Shown here one piece after another: positions 40,601 to 55,400 of a stretch of DNA of 64,000 nt. Source of the stretch: Patiria miniata (lineage: Eukaryota; Echinodermata; Asteroidea; Valvatida; Asterinidae). The stretch is taken from positions 744,001 to 808,000 of the forward strand of contig NW_024037076.1 in the NCBI RefSeq assembly GCF_015706575.1, read 5' to 3'. The notes beneath the pieces are model-generated. The model ran no database searches. It saw nothing but the letters and a program-made list of their open reading frames with translations, and was not told where the DNA came from. Each line of letters begins with the position of its first letter. The stretch's first letter is position 1. Made by a program: the position numbers and the translations under genes.

Positions 40601-41325
40601 AAGTAAGCAGTGGTATTAACACAGGATGCCAGTGACAAGCAGATTTCCTGTTCACAATATTTGAATAAGTTGTGTCTTGAGAATATAATGACTTAATAAT
40701 AATAATAATAATAGTGGATATTTATAAAGCGCACGTATCCACCAGGACTGGTGCTGAAGGCGCTACATCATTATCATGATGACTTGTGATTGACTTGCAA
40801 TGACTTTATCACAAATCTTCACAATGCTTGGGATTTGTGCATACTTAATTTCAAAGTTGCACTTACTGCTACCAGGGCTTGAACATGATGAACAAACCAG
40901 GGCAGGCATGTACATGATGTGCTTCTCACTTTGTTCCTGTGTATTTGCTGTAGAGCGCCCTCTTATGGTCTTGCACAGAGTCTGTAATCCTATTTAAAAT
41001 CATTCAAGCTTTTTGTGGCAGTCAATTGAACATGTTAACACTCTTTGCATTGTGAAATTGCATTGATGTGTAAAAATTGATCCATACATAGAATAATTTG
41101 CCAGTTGTAAGTAAAAGGCAGTGTAATGTGCAATATTCAGTGTGTATTATAATCAAGCTAGTTTAACTGTGCTAGTGTTTTTAGGACAATGAGGTCTATG
41201 GTCAATATATGTTCATAATGTCAGGTCTAAACCAAGACCACTGGTGTAGGTTGGTAAATTTTCTGTAGAGGATTTTGTAAGGAAGCACAAATGATCGTGG
41301 GAAAGCTGACTTCGATATTTTCAAC

Positions 41326-41337
41326 TGCGCATGCGCA
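41326..41337. promoter_or_regulatory. Perfect NRF-1-type palindrome
   Basis: TGCGCATGCGCA matches the NRF-1 consensus on both strands. NRF-1 sites are usually at promoters, but no gene start is recognised nearby. The next 100 bp is locally GC-richer. Confidence 0.4.
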
Positions 41338-44300
41338 CAATGATGTGGGTCATTCGGGTTAATTTATTCAACGCTTATTGAAGGCACATGAACGCGCAGG
41401 GCCGGAGACGGGCCCATGACACTAGCGCATTAATTACGAGTAGAACATGCAGAATGGGCATGCAGGCAACATCGCGTAACATCACGTCCATTATTTAACC
41501 AAGAACGGCACTTACAAGGTGCAGGGTATGAGTAGAAAAACTATCAAAAATTGTCTTTGTGGGGAAAAAAAAAATCAAAAATTGTCTTTGTCGGAAAAAA
41601 ATAATCATCTTATGGTGTGTATTATTATATGTAAATATGCTGAATACCTGTTTCACTGTAAGACTTAGTGAAGGCTACCTCTATGTTAATATAATGTGTA
41701 GGCATGCTTGTAGTTCAGGACTCTTGATTTTTTTTGTGAATTTCAATGTATTATTGTTGAGATTGTATTGTAAAGCACCGATAATAGGGCATATGATATG
41801 TACTTCAGCCTATGACTTATAAACTCTTGCAGATTTCGGTTCCGCTTTATCGGATGGGCCATGGAAAAGAAGTAACATGATGTGCTATAAATGACTTCAT
41901 TTAATTTTTTATGAACAATTCATTTTTGTTGGGAGGGGGCTCAAAACAAAATTGGCAACGGCAACTACAATGTAGCATGCTCTCCTTCCAAGTGCGTCTT
42001 GAAAATTTCTCCTAATCCACTATAAATGAAGAAACCTTAGTTGTGTGTGATTTAATGAGTTTGTTTATGTTTGTCTTTGATTTGGACATGCACACAGAGA
42101 GGTTGAGTATTTTGAGGTACTTGTACCTAGGAAATTTTACTTTGTATATTTAGTATACATTCAACTTGAAATATTTTTGGTTTTGGAAACATTTAATTTA
42201 TTTTGCTTTGCTTTACACTTTGCTGATTTGTTTTTAAAGAATTGATTATTGTACATATGTAAAGATACCTTGTTTCTTTTCAAGGGGCTTATTTTGTCTG
42301 TTGAACTTGTGCTTCAGAAAAAGAATTCAACACCTTGAACAACTGCTCTGGTGTCCTGCAATGTTTCATTTTAGTACCGATAAACAAATTGTTTCCAATA
42401 TCAAGACTTAATACTGAACTGCAGTCTCATACAACTTAAGTGTTGAAACGGAAAGCAGTGCTGCCGGCATTTTAAAGGACCCATGACATGAATTTTACTT
42501 GTGAACATATTTTTGTGCAACTTTCTACTCCTCTTACATGGATGAAAACTATTTGACATCCAATTTTGGTTAATTTGATTGAAAATTTTTCTTTTTTAAA
42601 CATTAAAAATGTTCCATGCTTTTTCTGACGAATGGGGGCAATGTTGCTGTGATTTCATTTCAGGAAGACACTGTTCAGTTTTGGGGTTTTCTGTTCAAAT
42701 TGTGAACCCACAATTTGCTCACTGACAACGTTTTGTAAGAAAAGTTTGCTCATTGGTTTACTTCCATGTACTGACACAACAGCGAATCGCCAAAGAAAAG
42801 AACATTTCGACAGCAAAATATCCAAAAATTCTGGCAAATGTTGGTGCTGAAATAGTTGTATCATTGAGGTTTTCTGCCTGAAACGACATCACACTTTTGC
42901 TCATAAAAATGTAAATTTTCATTAGCATCAAAACCAAAAAGTCACCAGAATGCCCTTAAAAAATGAAAATTGAAAATACGGTTAAAATGAGACACAAAGT
43001 TGCATTTTCAAGGATTACATTTAAAAAAATGAGCCCTTTAAAAGCACTCGTGATTAATTGGGTTTGCAAACATTGTTTGCTGTTTGGAACAAATTTTTCA
43101 CAGGTTTGAAAGTTAGCATCTTTATCTTTAATTGCAAACTTAGCACGGAAAACAGGCTTATAATTATAATAGTTATTCTTCAAGAGGCATTTTTATTTAT
43201 AATTATTGTTTGATATTGGATGTAAATCTTGCAATCAAAGATTTCAGAAGACAAAAAAACGTGAATATACCTCAAACAACAGCTTGGATTTAAAGTATAG
43301 AATATGCTAAAATTTCATTTAAGGATAGAGTCAAATCTATTTTAGGATTATTTTATTAAACTTAAAAGTCCAAAATGATATCTCTTTTCTAACATTGTCA
43401 ACCTTAAGAATGAATTAAGTGTTTTCACTAATAAATTCCCATCCCAGAGAGACTAATGACTTTTGACCTTTCCCAGAGACCTGTTCTGTGACCTGTCGAT
43501 TTTTAATTATACAACTCTGTATAGTGTTGATGTTGCCAAAATATTTATTGTAATAAAGGCTGCCCCCATGCAGTATTGCAAAGAGCTGCAAACAATGTCA
43601 AAAACGTATTGTGTCCTTTTTTTTCCTGAGTTGCCCTATATGCCTACATGTACATTGTACATGTACATATTTGGCATAAATTTTATTCACCAAGAGTTAT
43701 AAATCAGCATTACACCACGGCGGGTCCCAGTAACTAGTTTTCGCATTGCGGTGGCCATGAGAACGCCCAAAGACACGCAACAACTCAAGTCCGCGACGTC
43801 AGAAAATTTAGTTCACATGAATAGAATCTTAGGTGTAGCGGGTGAACTTTTATAGCGGTGTGTGCAGGAATTTGTTATTCTTAGGGCCGGGAACAACGTG
43901 AACAGTGCGTCGACTTGCTCAGAAGGACCGTGTCTACAGAAGGGAAGGGACCTTGTGTTCTGGGCTCCACTCAGCGGGATTCTCACGCTCAAGGATTATT
44001 TCGTGACACAGCAGTGGAAATATATATACAAAAAAGTTGATCCTTCAGATGCGAGGTGTGAAGAAGATAAAAAGGTAAAACCTTATAGCTTAATTCAGAT
44101 TGGTATCTCAAGGGCACTTTAAAATGTTACTTTCTTAACTCAGTTTCTCAATACATTTTGAAAGGCTATAGGCATCAATGCTGAAAGCTCTTGAACACTT
44201 TCAAATGGCCGATTTTTCCAGCATGCATGGGCTACATTAAGTGTTTTTGGTGTTATTGATTTAAGAAAAACTCAATTTCTCAATATATTGTAAAAAGCTA

Positions 44301-46081
44301 TAGCAGTCTCGTGTGTCATAAAATATGTAACTGGTACCATTAAAAGTGCTCTGTTTATATTTAGTTATTTGTTTAATGTTCATTTAAAAATGGTTTGTTC
44401 GTAAGCAAATTCATGGCAAAGAACCTCTATCTTTTCAAACAGAGTGCGAAAACATTTACCGATCTCTAGATACAAAAATGTGAAATTACATACCAATTAA
44501 TAAATTTCCGTTTTCACAAAAACAATATCAATCAGTACAAGTGGACCGCAAATTCTACTATACCCGTATTCATAGAAATTGGTCTTTACTGTAGAGTCAA
44601 ATCCAGGGATTTAATTTGGCAAACTTCGTAATTTACGAGCGACCAAAATATCCCCTTGTAAATATTTTTGTGTTTTGATATCAATGCATATCGAAGCCTA
44701 CTACGTGACAGCCACGTACCTAACCTAAGGATCACGCTCCCGACACGGCTGACAAGCGAACTTTACTTGAACAAATAAACAAAATGGCGGGTGGTGAAAA
44801 TTAATTTCCACGCAATATTATTGTCTGTTTTGTTCTAAAGGGAACTCTGATATGAGCATGAATTCATTGTTTCTAAATTGAAGCAACAAAAACACACATA
44901 AGATTACTGCGTCGCAAAGAGTATGTATACTCATTATAAGCATTACTTTCGTCGGGGCGGGGGGCACCGTCCCCCCCCCCCCAATTTTCACAGGCCAACG
45001 AAAGCGGTTATAAATGTGCCCCCTCGAGATGAAAACAAAACTACCCCTCAAACGCACGCGTATAAAGGCATGATCGCGCTACAAATAAAATTGTCTCCTC
45101 TCATAATGCAAAACTTCCCCTTAGTAAAAAAAAAAAAAAGGACCCCCTCGCTTTAACAAGACTGTGCACCTTCTCGAGATGGAAAACTGCTCCTCGAAAG
45201 CACAAACACCCTTCTTGCAATAATAAAATTGTGTCCCTCTCGAGATGGAAAATTGGCCATCAAAAATAGTGCACCTCTCGCAATAACTTCTCGAGATGGG
45301 AAACTGCCACTCGAAAGCACAATTACTTAGTGGCCCGCTCGCAACATTATAATTGTTCCCCTTCATGACCCCCAAAATGACAGTGCTCTTCACGAGAATA
45401 AAATATGGTCACTGACCTGGCCATCAAAAGCAACAGTGCCCCCTCGCGATAAACAAAAATGGTAAAACTAGAAACACAAATGGACAACGTATTCATAATT
45501 TGTTCCTCCGATCGTCATTATTGCTTTAGCGAAATGAACGGGACCATTATTCTTTTCCGTCACTTTCACACCGACAGAAGGTGTCCCCTTTTCCAAGCAA
45601 GTGCCCCTTTTACGTGGTGCCCCCCCCCCTCTCCACCCCCCAGTTTGAAATGCGTTCTGCCGCCCCTGACTTTCGGTTACACAAATCAAATGTCTCCACG
45701 GAGTTCTGCAAAAGTATTTATTATTCTAAGCATTTTTTCACCACACAAATTCATTGTTTTCATTCCTCCCGGCCTTCGCACGGTCCCGACTATTATTTTG
45801 ATAGAACTATTGTGTGAGAGTGATGCCTGAAGGTCATCCGAATAGAAGGAACTCCGGTCTTTTTTGCTTCATTTTTTTTTTACAACAAAACAGCATGTTT
45901 GAGCCTTGATGTCATGCACGGAATAAAATATATAAATTGAATCATACATGTGCGGCAAACTTACGTATTTCGTGTATGCTGTAATGAAGTTGTTTCACAA
46001 AATATATTGTCAAGGAAACGCAGGCGACGCAAAGCACTGTGGGTGGGTCACTTGTCAGAAGCAATGTACGCGTACATGTAC

Positions 46082-46115
46082 CATAGAGCTATTTTAAATT
46101 TAACATAGCTCTATG
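46082..46115. mobile_element. 34-bp palindromic micro-element with 8-bp target duplication
   Basis: CATAGAGCTAT and ATAGCTCTATG form 11-bp perfect inverted ends around a 12-nt AT-rich core. ACATGTAC flanks both sides exactly (46074-46081, 46116-46123). A related 39-bp element lies at 62166. Confidence 0.7.
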
Positions 46116-46436
46116 ACATGTACCTACATTTCGTGCGCACAGGTCATGCACAAACGGAAGTGCTGACCTTGGGTCACGTGCTTCAGAAATTGTATCAAAT
46201 CAGAGCTTCAAGAAATTATAGCCACAAATACGGCGAAGGGACATGCGAAGAGACGTGCGAAGTACTGCTCAGTGCACGGCCGTTTAATCATAATCACATT
46301 TATACTATAAAAAGTTCGAAGTACCGGTAGTATTTTTACCTCAACCATTTCCAGTAGAGAAAATAGTCATTGATTTATGCATTTCGTATTCAAGGTGAAC
46401 GGCAAGAACGGAGTACTTACACGGTTTGGTGACAAA

Positions 46437-49400
46437 ATGAGGGGAGGTTGCGAAGGGCTTGGGAGACGCGACGGGACGGCCAGGTGGGCTGGGCACCGGG
46501 TGAGCTGCGGGCCTTTTCTCGTGGTGATATTGATGGGGATTGTGACACTCCGGACTTTTGGTCTAGCTCAACTTGCGGATGCTGATACGGTAAGATCTAC
46601 CAAAGAAAGTATGAATTGAAAGTCATATTGTTAAATATGTGAGGAAGATTACAAGAAGTTATCCACGTGTAAGCCTATATTTCTTACTAACGCTCTAATA
46701 TTCTTTCCGACCGGTATATATTTTTTTATAATTATGCACTCATATTTTGTTTATTTTTCACCTTAAAAAGCAATTAAATTTGATACACAAAATGTCTTAA
46801 AAGAGCATGTTCTTCCACTCATCTGAAAAAGACAGAATTACTGTAATTGATCCATGCTCTCAGAAGTTATGCATGTTTTACTAAAAGAACCCATTTTGGA
46901 TAGCTGCCATAGAATGCAATTGGAAGCTATGGAGCAAAGTGAGAATTACAGATTACACACAAGCATTTAAATAACACAATTTTAATCACAAAATCAAGAC
47001 TGAAAATATTTAAACTAATTTTTAAACTAATTTTTCCTTCTATTCGGTCACTTCTTTTTGACTCAACCTGTATATTCAGTCGTCGATACTGCGCTCTCAA
47101 TATTTGGGGTCGTCCATTTTGAAAATAAAGACAAACTTTAATTGCACTTTTGTTCTGTCCTGACTGCGGGTCATTGCTTTTAATAATATTAGTAGTTTAA
47201 TAAAGTAAGGAAAAACTGTATAGTAATAAAGTCAGAATAAGTTCGCAGTGAGATAAATGGACAATAATATTTGTATGCATTTTGTCAAAAAATGCCGAAA
47301 TGTTCGGTACATTTATGCATGTAGATATACAGGATGAGTAAAAAAACAAACAAATGGCAGGATCAATTTTTGAAGAAAGTTTTGCCTGTAGTACTTTCAA
47401 AATCTAGGATATGAAAGCCCAATAAAGCATTCTTTTAGTACAAGAATCATTCAAATCACTCATTTACTTTTCGAGTTACGGAATTTAGAGCACAAACACC
47501 ATCTTAAAGTTCTGTCAACGGATCACAAAAAAATAGCGGCGTTCTGTGGTCAATATATATTTTTTTTTGAGAAAAAAAGTATATTAACACAGTATTTCCC
47601 TCAGCTTTACCCACTTGAGCCGAGTGCTCAACGCCTATTCGTGGTGTGATACAATGTACTGTCAAAATATTTGCAACGCAAGTGTCAAGCTCGGCCCCGT
47701 TAAATAAATTTTGCTGCGTGGAATTTCTGGGGTGCAATATTCTTGGGGTTCCGTGGATCAGTGCACGCGCCCGTGTCACCGGCGCGCCCCTCCGAGGCAG
47801 CCGCCGGTCAATCTAGTTTGATCACCCCTAGCACTCCCATCGGAGGTGCGCTGAACTTTTAATTCCTTTCTTTTTCTCATTCATCATTCTGTGGTTTGGT
47901 GGATGGAGGTTTAAGGGGCGTGGCAAGAGGGGTGGCCGTGGGTACGGGGCTCATCGGCCACAGACGGCTGATGATCGTGTTAGTTCCGCAGATAGGTGAT
48001 GGGGCTGTACCTTTGATGCAAGCATGGCATTTTGACATAGATAGAATAGAATATACATACATAATATATAGATTAGAATACCAAGCAATGCAGCCATTTT
48101 GAAAATTGCTTGTTATTCTACCAATATTTCTTCAAAGGACAAATCTGCGATGGCCCTATAGCCTAACATCTTTCTTGAGGCATACTGTGACCGTGTGTCA
48201 AGTGCCATGCTTGTATCATCAGAGGCGTAATTCCCCAAAATATTTCCCCTAGGCTGCCCCTCTGTGTATGCTCCATTTACGCTATACGGACCTACCATAT
48301 CTCACGGACAAAGAAGTCTAAATCTTGGAAAGGCATGAGGGCAGACTGTGTCGCCACTCCCAAGCCACACAAATACTCCCAAACCAGGAGGAAATTAAGA
48401 CAATTGGTGCTTTTTAGAAAGAGCACCAGACGGAAAAAAATCCCCGTCTGATCGGAAGTGAGATCGCCCGCTTCTCCTGTTCAAGGTTCGAGCGTTTTGT
48501 TCGCCCCTTCCGGCAGCGGTGATACAGCCTCATTAGTAGTAAAGGCACAAGTGAAATGGTTTAGAAAGGTCACTAGAGTCCACGAAATAAGAAAATGATT
48601 ATTAAAGCTCTTCGGGTTGAACATTTAATTGATTTTTTTTTATTTTTTTTATTGTCAACAAATTTCAGACGAGTGACCTTCTCAAAGATGTAGACACACT
48701 GGAATCAAAACCAGGTAAGAATTTACCGTATGCAAGGGATCGACGACAAAATTTGCGTTATTAAGAATACAAGGTGAAAGACCGAGCTTTTTATTTGTCC
48801 GGACTCCTAGGCAACTGGAAACTACCACCATACAATTTGGAATCGCTAAAAACCAAGGGCCCTCAGAAAAAATCGGCGTCTGAGATTCAGAAAAGAAAGT
48901 GCCGGAAATTTTGCATATAATTACCATAAAGCCCATACGATTAAAGAGTACAAAGAGGGAAATATGATTATATACGTTTGTCAAAATATTAGGCCTATGC
49001 GTAAAAGTGCATTGCATCAAGTTACAAGTTGTCCCAGTAGCACGAACTTTCAGTGCAGACCGATAATCCTACCTTGAAAAAGAGGCGCGCCCTCATAATC
49101 TTGCCGCAGGCAGTCATTTACAATAAGCTAGGGGATTTCAAGCTCGATAAACCTAAAGCGGTGAATGAAATACTTCAAAGAATTAGACCTATTCACATTC
49201 TGAAAAAAACAGGAATCTTATCCTGACATAGTTCCACAATAGTTCAGAGAAAAACATTCAATAGGCCCACTTACTTTTTTGTTCATACCCGAATTCACAT
49301 ATATACCAATCGGATAATTTCACTCGACCTCTTTGTCGAATAGTTATGAGGACGAACGACTTTCTGGCCCCATTTAATGTGTCCACGACTGCCCCAATGA

Positions 49401-52400
49401 CACGCTTATTTTCTTCCAACTCCCCCAGCGATAATCCTCTTATATTACCTGAGCTTATATTTAAACCACGAGGCCGCCCCCTCGACATCGCTGGAATGCT
49501 TCACTCTCTGCTCCCCCGGCCGTCAATCAGACAAGCTTAACTTTATTAAGTTTGTGCAGTTTTCTCCAATCTATTGACGATTTGTTGTAAAAAAAAAAAT
49601 TAACGAATTGAACAGGTATACATAATTAAAAGAGTACAGTGAATATGATAACGTAATCAATTCATGACATTTTTTAAAGAAAATATTTGATACCCTCATT
49701 TTCAAAGATGTCACTTCTGCTGATCCGAGACACACTGCCACAGTTACGAGCGCAACACAACACCCCGAGAATCTGAGCGAGCAACCGTCAGGCTGCTTGG
49801 CGGGGCAAGAGGCCGATTCAGCCGGCGGGGCTGGTGACCCAAAGTGCCGGGACCAGTCCAGGAATTCCGCGGCGAGGCTGGACACACATGTAGGTTTTTA
49901 GAGTTTGACTGGCTAAAGTTTCGAATATTATATACACCCCTTGCATTTTAAGTCACGTTCTGAGGGTATAGTCCTGAGGGTATAGTTCGGAGAACAAAAA
50001 CTGCCCTACGAGGGCGCGCCGTTCAAGAAAAAGAACTTCTTTTGAATACATTTTCAATCGATAAAAGGGACATTCTTTGTTTTCTTTCTCAAGGTTGACC
50101 TACTTCAAGTCGGATCTACTGAACATGGTAAGCTCTACTTATTACAGTTACGGGTCAATCCTGGCAAAGATTTAGAAATGCGGGTTGTAAAACTGATTAA
50201 AAATAAATCTAGCGACGGAAAACTTAAGCTGTTATACTTGGTCATACAATTTCCTGGTAATACGCGCAAAGGTGCTACAATTAATAAGAAAACGTAAAAT
50301 GTAAAAAGTTTCTCACATTTGTTGATTTGTTTGCATCCAGTTTGTTACCTCAAATAAATATGTACGAAGCAAATGCGTTCGGTGTGTAATGTTGTGCAGA
50401 CTGAGGACATAAGATATAATATCAAAGCAATAATTACTGCAAAATCAACGCATGTCGCACGATGTTGACAAAAAAACGTTTTCTGATTGTTTTAGCACCG
50501 ACAGAGAAACGTTGATCAAAATAAATTTTAAAAGACCGTCACGGTTTTCTGACAAGATTGATGGCTTAAAAAATACGTATATTGCGCCTACCAAGATTGT
50601 TTGACGGAAATATGTGTTGTAATCAAATAAACAAGCGAGCCTGAAAGGAAAAAAATCTCCTCCCTCCAAAAAAACCTACGAGACTATTGAATGTACATTT
50701 GCCACGTCACGAGCAGACATTTCCTCGGGCGATAGCGGAATTGCCGTCATTTACCGTAATTGTGTTATTTTCACGGATATTATGGCGATTTTACGGTTGG
50801 GTGTCCCCACACAACACGGGCAGGAAAGCAGGACACAAAGGAAAGAATGCGTGTAAACACCGTACCAAGAATTCAAAAGATAATACAAGCAGCATGTGCG
50901 TCATTACATTACTTGTGAACTGGAAGGAAAGGGAAAAAAATCACATAACACTGAACAGTAAAATATCATGCACTTTAAAATTACCACTATTCATAAAAAT
51001 AATAAAATGTATTTTTATGAATGCTTAATAATATTTATTCGTTTTTTATTATATTGTTAATGAACTTATGCCATAAAAAGTATTTAAATAAATTCAAAAG
51101 AAAATTACCAACTGCTAAATTTGTTGAATTGTTACATTCTAAAACCAAACATGTCAATTACATAAGAAATAATTGAACGCCGTCTATGAGCATATTTATT
51201 TGAAGAATATGTAATAATAATGGACGATGCTTTGCCGGAAAACTTCCTAAAACTGGTACAAACTGTACCTCGATGCGTTGAAAAGCAAATGGCTATCCAG
51301 TTTTTGGTGCATTTATAAGTATAGAAATACGGTGTAACAAAGAAATTGTAACTTGCGAAAGATGAATTTAAAAAAGTTTACATTTAATTCTATGTCCAAT
51401 AACGTTCACCTTGTCTAGCGTCTCGATTTGCGAAGCGCATTTAGTGAAATAATGACTTTGCTGAAAGAAACGACTTCACTTGTTATACAGGATGTTGCTC
51501 CTTTTTCTTGACAGATGCAGACCCATGCTCACTACAGCCATGCGGGGACGGTACTTGCGAGGTGAGAAACAAATCACTAAGAAATTGTAGCAAAGACTGA
51601 CCCAATCTTGACTATTACATGTACATACAAGCATTGCAGTCATAGCTGGGATGCGTCTTTTATTCCGCAGGGATACGCACAAGAAGATCTCTTGTAGACT
51701 CCTTGTTACCGAATTTAAACTTTTGAACGACAATCACTGATGTAATTAATCATAAAATTACAATAAAACGGTACATTAACAATTTTACAACCCTTTTCTT
51801 TGAATTCTATTTCTTGGAATAGAGGCTGCAGTCTGGTTTTCGGTGTTTTTGCGCTCCACCTTGGACTGGACCTTTATGCCTGATGGAATTCCTTCCTTCC
51901 CCCTGCGAAAGTACACCGTGTACGAATCGGGCCACATGCCTGGAAACACCGACCGGCTATCGGTGTTTATGCCCTGCAGGTTTCACCGGTTCAAGCTGTG
52001 AGACCGACATTGTCGACTGTGGTTCTTCACCGTGCGAACACGGCGCTATCTGCATCGATGGATTTGAGTCTGGGGGTTTTACCTGCATTTGTACGATGGG
52101 ATACCGTGGCACTCGCTGCCAGATCAATGTCGACGATTGCTTGCCGGGACGGTGTCGACACAATGCTACATGTGTCGACCTTGTGGCTGACTACGCCTGC
52201 ATATGCCCCAAGGGATTCTATGGCAAGTTCTGCGAGTTTGATGTCGACGAATGCATGAGCAATCCTTGTCGAAATGGAGCAGAATGTGTCGAACTCAGCG
52301 GGGACTACAGTTGCGAGTGTGGCCCAGAATTCACCGGCAGAAATTGCGAGTCTCGTCTGATCGACACCTGCGCAACAAGCCCGTGTGAGAACGGCGGCAC

Positions 52401-55400
52401 GTGTGTTGATCACAGCCAGGGGACGTTCAGCTGCCACTGTGCGGTAGGGTACGAAGGGGAGAGATGCCAGACCGAAGTAAACGAGTGCCAAACGACAAAG
52501 AAGAAACGAAAGTCTGATTCGACAGGATTGTGCAACAATGGTGGGACATGTGAGGATCTAGTGGGTGGGTACAAGTGTCATTGCCTTCCTGGATTCAAAG
52601 GCAAACACTGTCATACCAAAATCAACGAATGTGTGAGTTCTCCATGTCAGTACGGTGTGTGTCAAGATCAGCATAATAGCTACAGGTGTGTGTGTCTCCC
52701 TGGATTCCAAGGGGTGCACTGTGAGATCAATGTCAATGAATGTGACAGTGACCCCTGTGTGAATAATGCCACATGCATTGACCTCATTGATGGCTTCTAC
52801 TGCGCATGCCATCGGGACTATCATGGGATGTTCTGTGAACTCCCGACCAACCGCTGCTCTTCAGACCCTTGCCAGAACCAGGGTGTGTGTTACAACATGG
52901 AAATGGATTTCACGTGCGAATGCCAGCGGGGTTACACTGGTAAGACCTGTGGGCTCGAGGTGGATGAATGTGTGTCCGATCCTTGTCAGAATGGCGCAAC
53001 TTGCGTCGACACCATCGGCGGTTATTCCTGTTTCTGCCTTCTTGGCTTTGAAGGACTCCACTGTGAAATACTTGTGGATGATTGTGAGACGGACCCATGC
53101 CTGAACCAGGGAACTTGCCTAGATGGCATCGGCACGTTCTACTGTGCGTGCTCACCGGGATACTACGGAGTGATCTGCGAGCATGACATCAACGAATGCT
53201 GGTCAGATCCTTGCCAGAACTTCGGTGGATGCTTGGATCTGATTGACGATTACATTTGCAACTGTGCACCGGGTTTCACGGGCAAGCAGTGCCAAATTGA
53301 CATACAGGAGTGCGTGTCGGCACCGTGCTTACACGGTGGCACTTGCGTGGACTTGGTGGCTACCTACAGGTGCGACTGTCCTGTCGGCTACACCGGGCAA
53401 AACTGCGAGGTGAACATGGATGAGTGCGCGGGGCGGCCCTGCTTCAACGCGGCGACCTGCGTGGACGGGATCGGTGAGTTCCGCTGCTACTGTCGAGACG
53501 GTTATGAGGGGGAATCCTGCGAGGTTAACGTGGATGAATGCGACTCAAACCCATGCGAGAACGGCGGTGTTTGCTACGACCAGGTAGATGGGTTTTACTG
53601 CCAGTGCCCGGCTGGGTTTGTCGGTCAACGATGTCAGAGCGACACGGACGAGTGTGCTGGTAACCCCTGTTTGCACGAGTCGACATGTCTGGACATGGTG
53701 CATGATTTCATTTGTCTGTGCGCAGCTGGTTTTACCGGTACCTACTGCGAGGAGAATATTGATGACTGTGAAGATGGACCCTGTGTGCACGGTACTTGTA
53801 TAGATGGAGTCGATGGATACCTGTGCTCCTGCCAAGACGGTAAGTATCAAAGACCCAAGATGAAAATGTTTGGTGCTGAAAAGAATGAGTGGAGGAAGGA
53901 ACAAAAAGTGATATTCGAATGCTTGCAAACACTAACAAAAATTAAAAAACTACTTTTGAAACAATGCAACCATCAACAATTTATTATTCCGAAATACTAA
54001 AGCCAGGCTGAGTGGGAACATTCAAGTTGTTTCACTAACCGAAATCAAGAATTGTGGATTTTTAAAGTTTTAGAAAACTCAGAACTCATGTAGAACTCAT
54101 GTTTTTTGTCACCCAGGGTTCACCGGACAGAACTGTGATGAGCAGATTGACGAGTGCGCCAGCTTTCCCTGCCAACAAAATGGCTCCTGCGTCAATCAGA
54201 GGAACAGCTTTGTGTGTCGATGTTTGCCAGGCACTGAGGGAAGACTTTGCGAACTCACCACTGACAACTGCCTCTCTGCTCCCTGTTTGCACAACGGGAC
54301 GTGCTGGACGGACGACTCGGCATTTAGCTGCGACTGCGCCGACGGCTACGGCGGAGAGAGATGCGAGATCAATCTGGACGAGTGTTCCAGCTCGCCATGC
54401 CAAAATAACGGTCGGTGTGTCGACAGAACGGGCTGGTACCAGTGCGTCTGCGCACCCGGCTATCTAGGGATCAACTGTGAGGTCGACAACGATGACTGTG
54501 CGCCGAATCCCTGCGCGCATCGCAATGCTACGTGCGTCGATTTGCCGAATGGGTTTGAGTGTCTTTGCCCGCCTGGTTTTGAAGGAAAAAAGTGCGAAGT
54601 AGAAATTGATGAATGCAAGTCGACACCATGTGCTGGAAACGCTACATGTTTAAAAGGAGACGATGGTTTCACTTGTTTATGTCCTCCAGGAGTCACAGGA
54701 TTTCTGTGTGATGTGCAGCTGTATGAATGCAGCAGCAACCCGTGTCGAAACGGTGCTTATTGTGTCGATCAGATGAACGCATTCGAGTGTCGATGCCGTA
54801 GAGGATTTACAGGTTCACAGTGCGAGATGGAGATATCAGAATGCGAGAGCAGCCCGTGCTTGAACAATGGGTCGTGTGTCGATCTGATCGACGGCTTCAA
54901 GTGTGAGTGTCTTGGAGGATACATCGGAGTCCACTGCCAGGCAGAGATTGATGAGTGTCAGTCCAATCCTTGTATGCATGGCGGGGAATGCGTAGATGAA
55001 GTGGACGGATTTACTTGCGATTGCTTGCCAGGGTACGATGGCGTTTTATGCCAGGAGAACATTGACGAGTGCAGAAGTTCACCGTGCATAGATGAGGTAG
55101 ACTCACAGCACGCCAGTGTGTGCGTAGACATGGTGGATGGTTTCAGGTGCATCTGCCCGCAATCTAGGACAGGAGAAAGGTGTGAGACCTCAGTCAACGT
55201 CTGCTGGAGTAACCCGTGTAAAAACAACGCAACGTGTCTTTTGGTAGACGGGGGATTGGAATGTGAATGCCCAACCGGAGTAGCAGGACTTCTATGCGAT
55301 GTGATACTGCCTGCTTGTAGTAGCAGTCCTTGTCAAAATGGCGGCAGCTGTTCCAGCCACCCAAGTGGTGGGTTCTTGTGTTTGTGCAGGCCAGGGTACA

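Larger units (their letters stand above)
39974..46436. other. Intergenic region between WDR47 and the EGF-repeat gene
   Basis: This holds the WDR47 3'UTR (AATAAA near 43550 is one candidate, but distant), the 11-bp satellite, a microsatellite-tailed repeat (40680-40770), an NRF-1-type palindrome (41326), low-complexity diverged tandem sequence around CTCGAGATGGAAAA units (44990-45450), and a 34-bp palindromic insertion (46082). A frame at 43862-44122 has no recognised domain and could be part of a 5' exon. Nothing else looks coding. Confidence 0.5.

Noticed and set aside
40161..40635. Two overlapping forward frames of about 150 codons rich in His, Ser, Gln and Val
   Set aside because: Both arise from the 11-bp satellite, which repeats the same peptide in all frames. 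Simultaneous opening of overlapping frames is a repeat artefact.
43862..44122. 86-codon plus-strand frame starting MQEFVILRAG
   Set aside because: No recognisable domain and no clear acceptor. At best part of a non-coding 5' exon ending near the GTAAAA at 44074, so not called as a gene.
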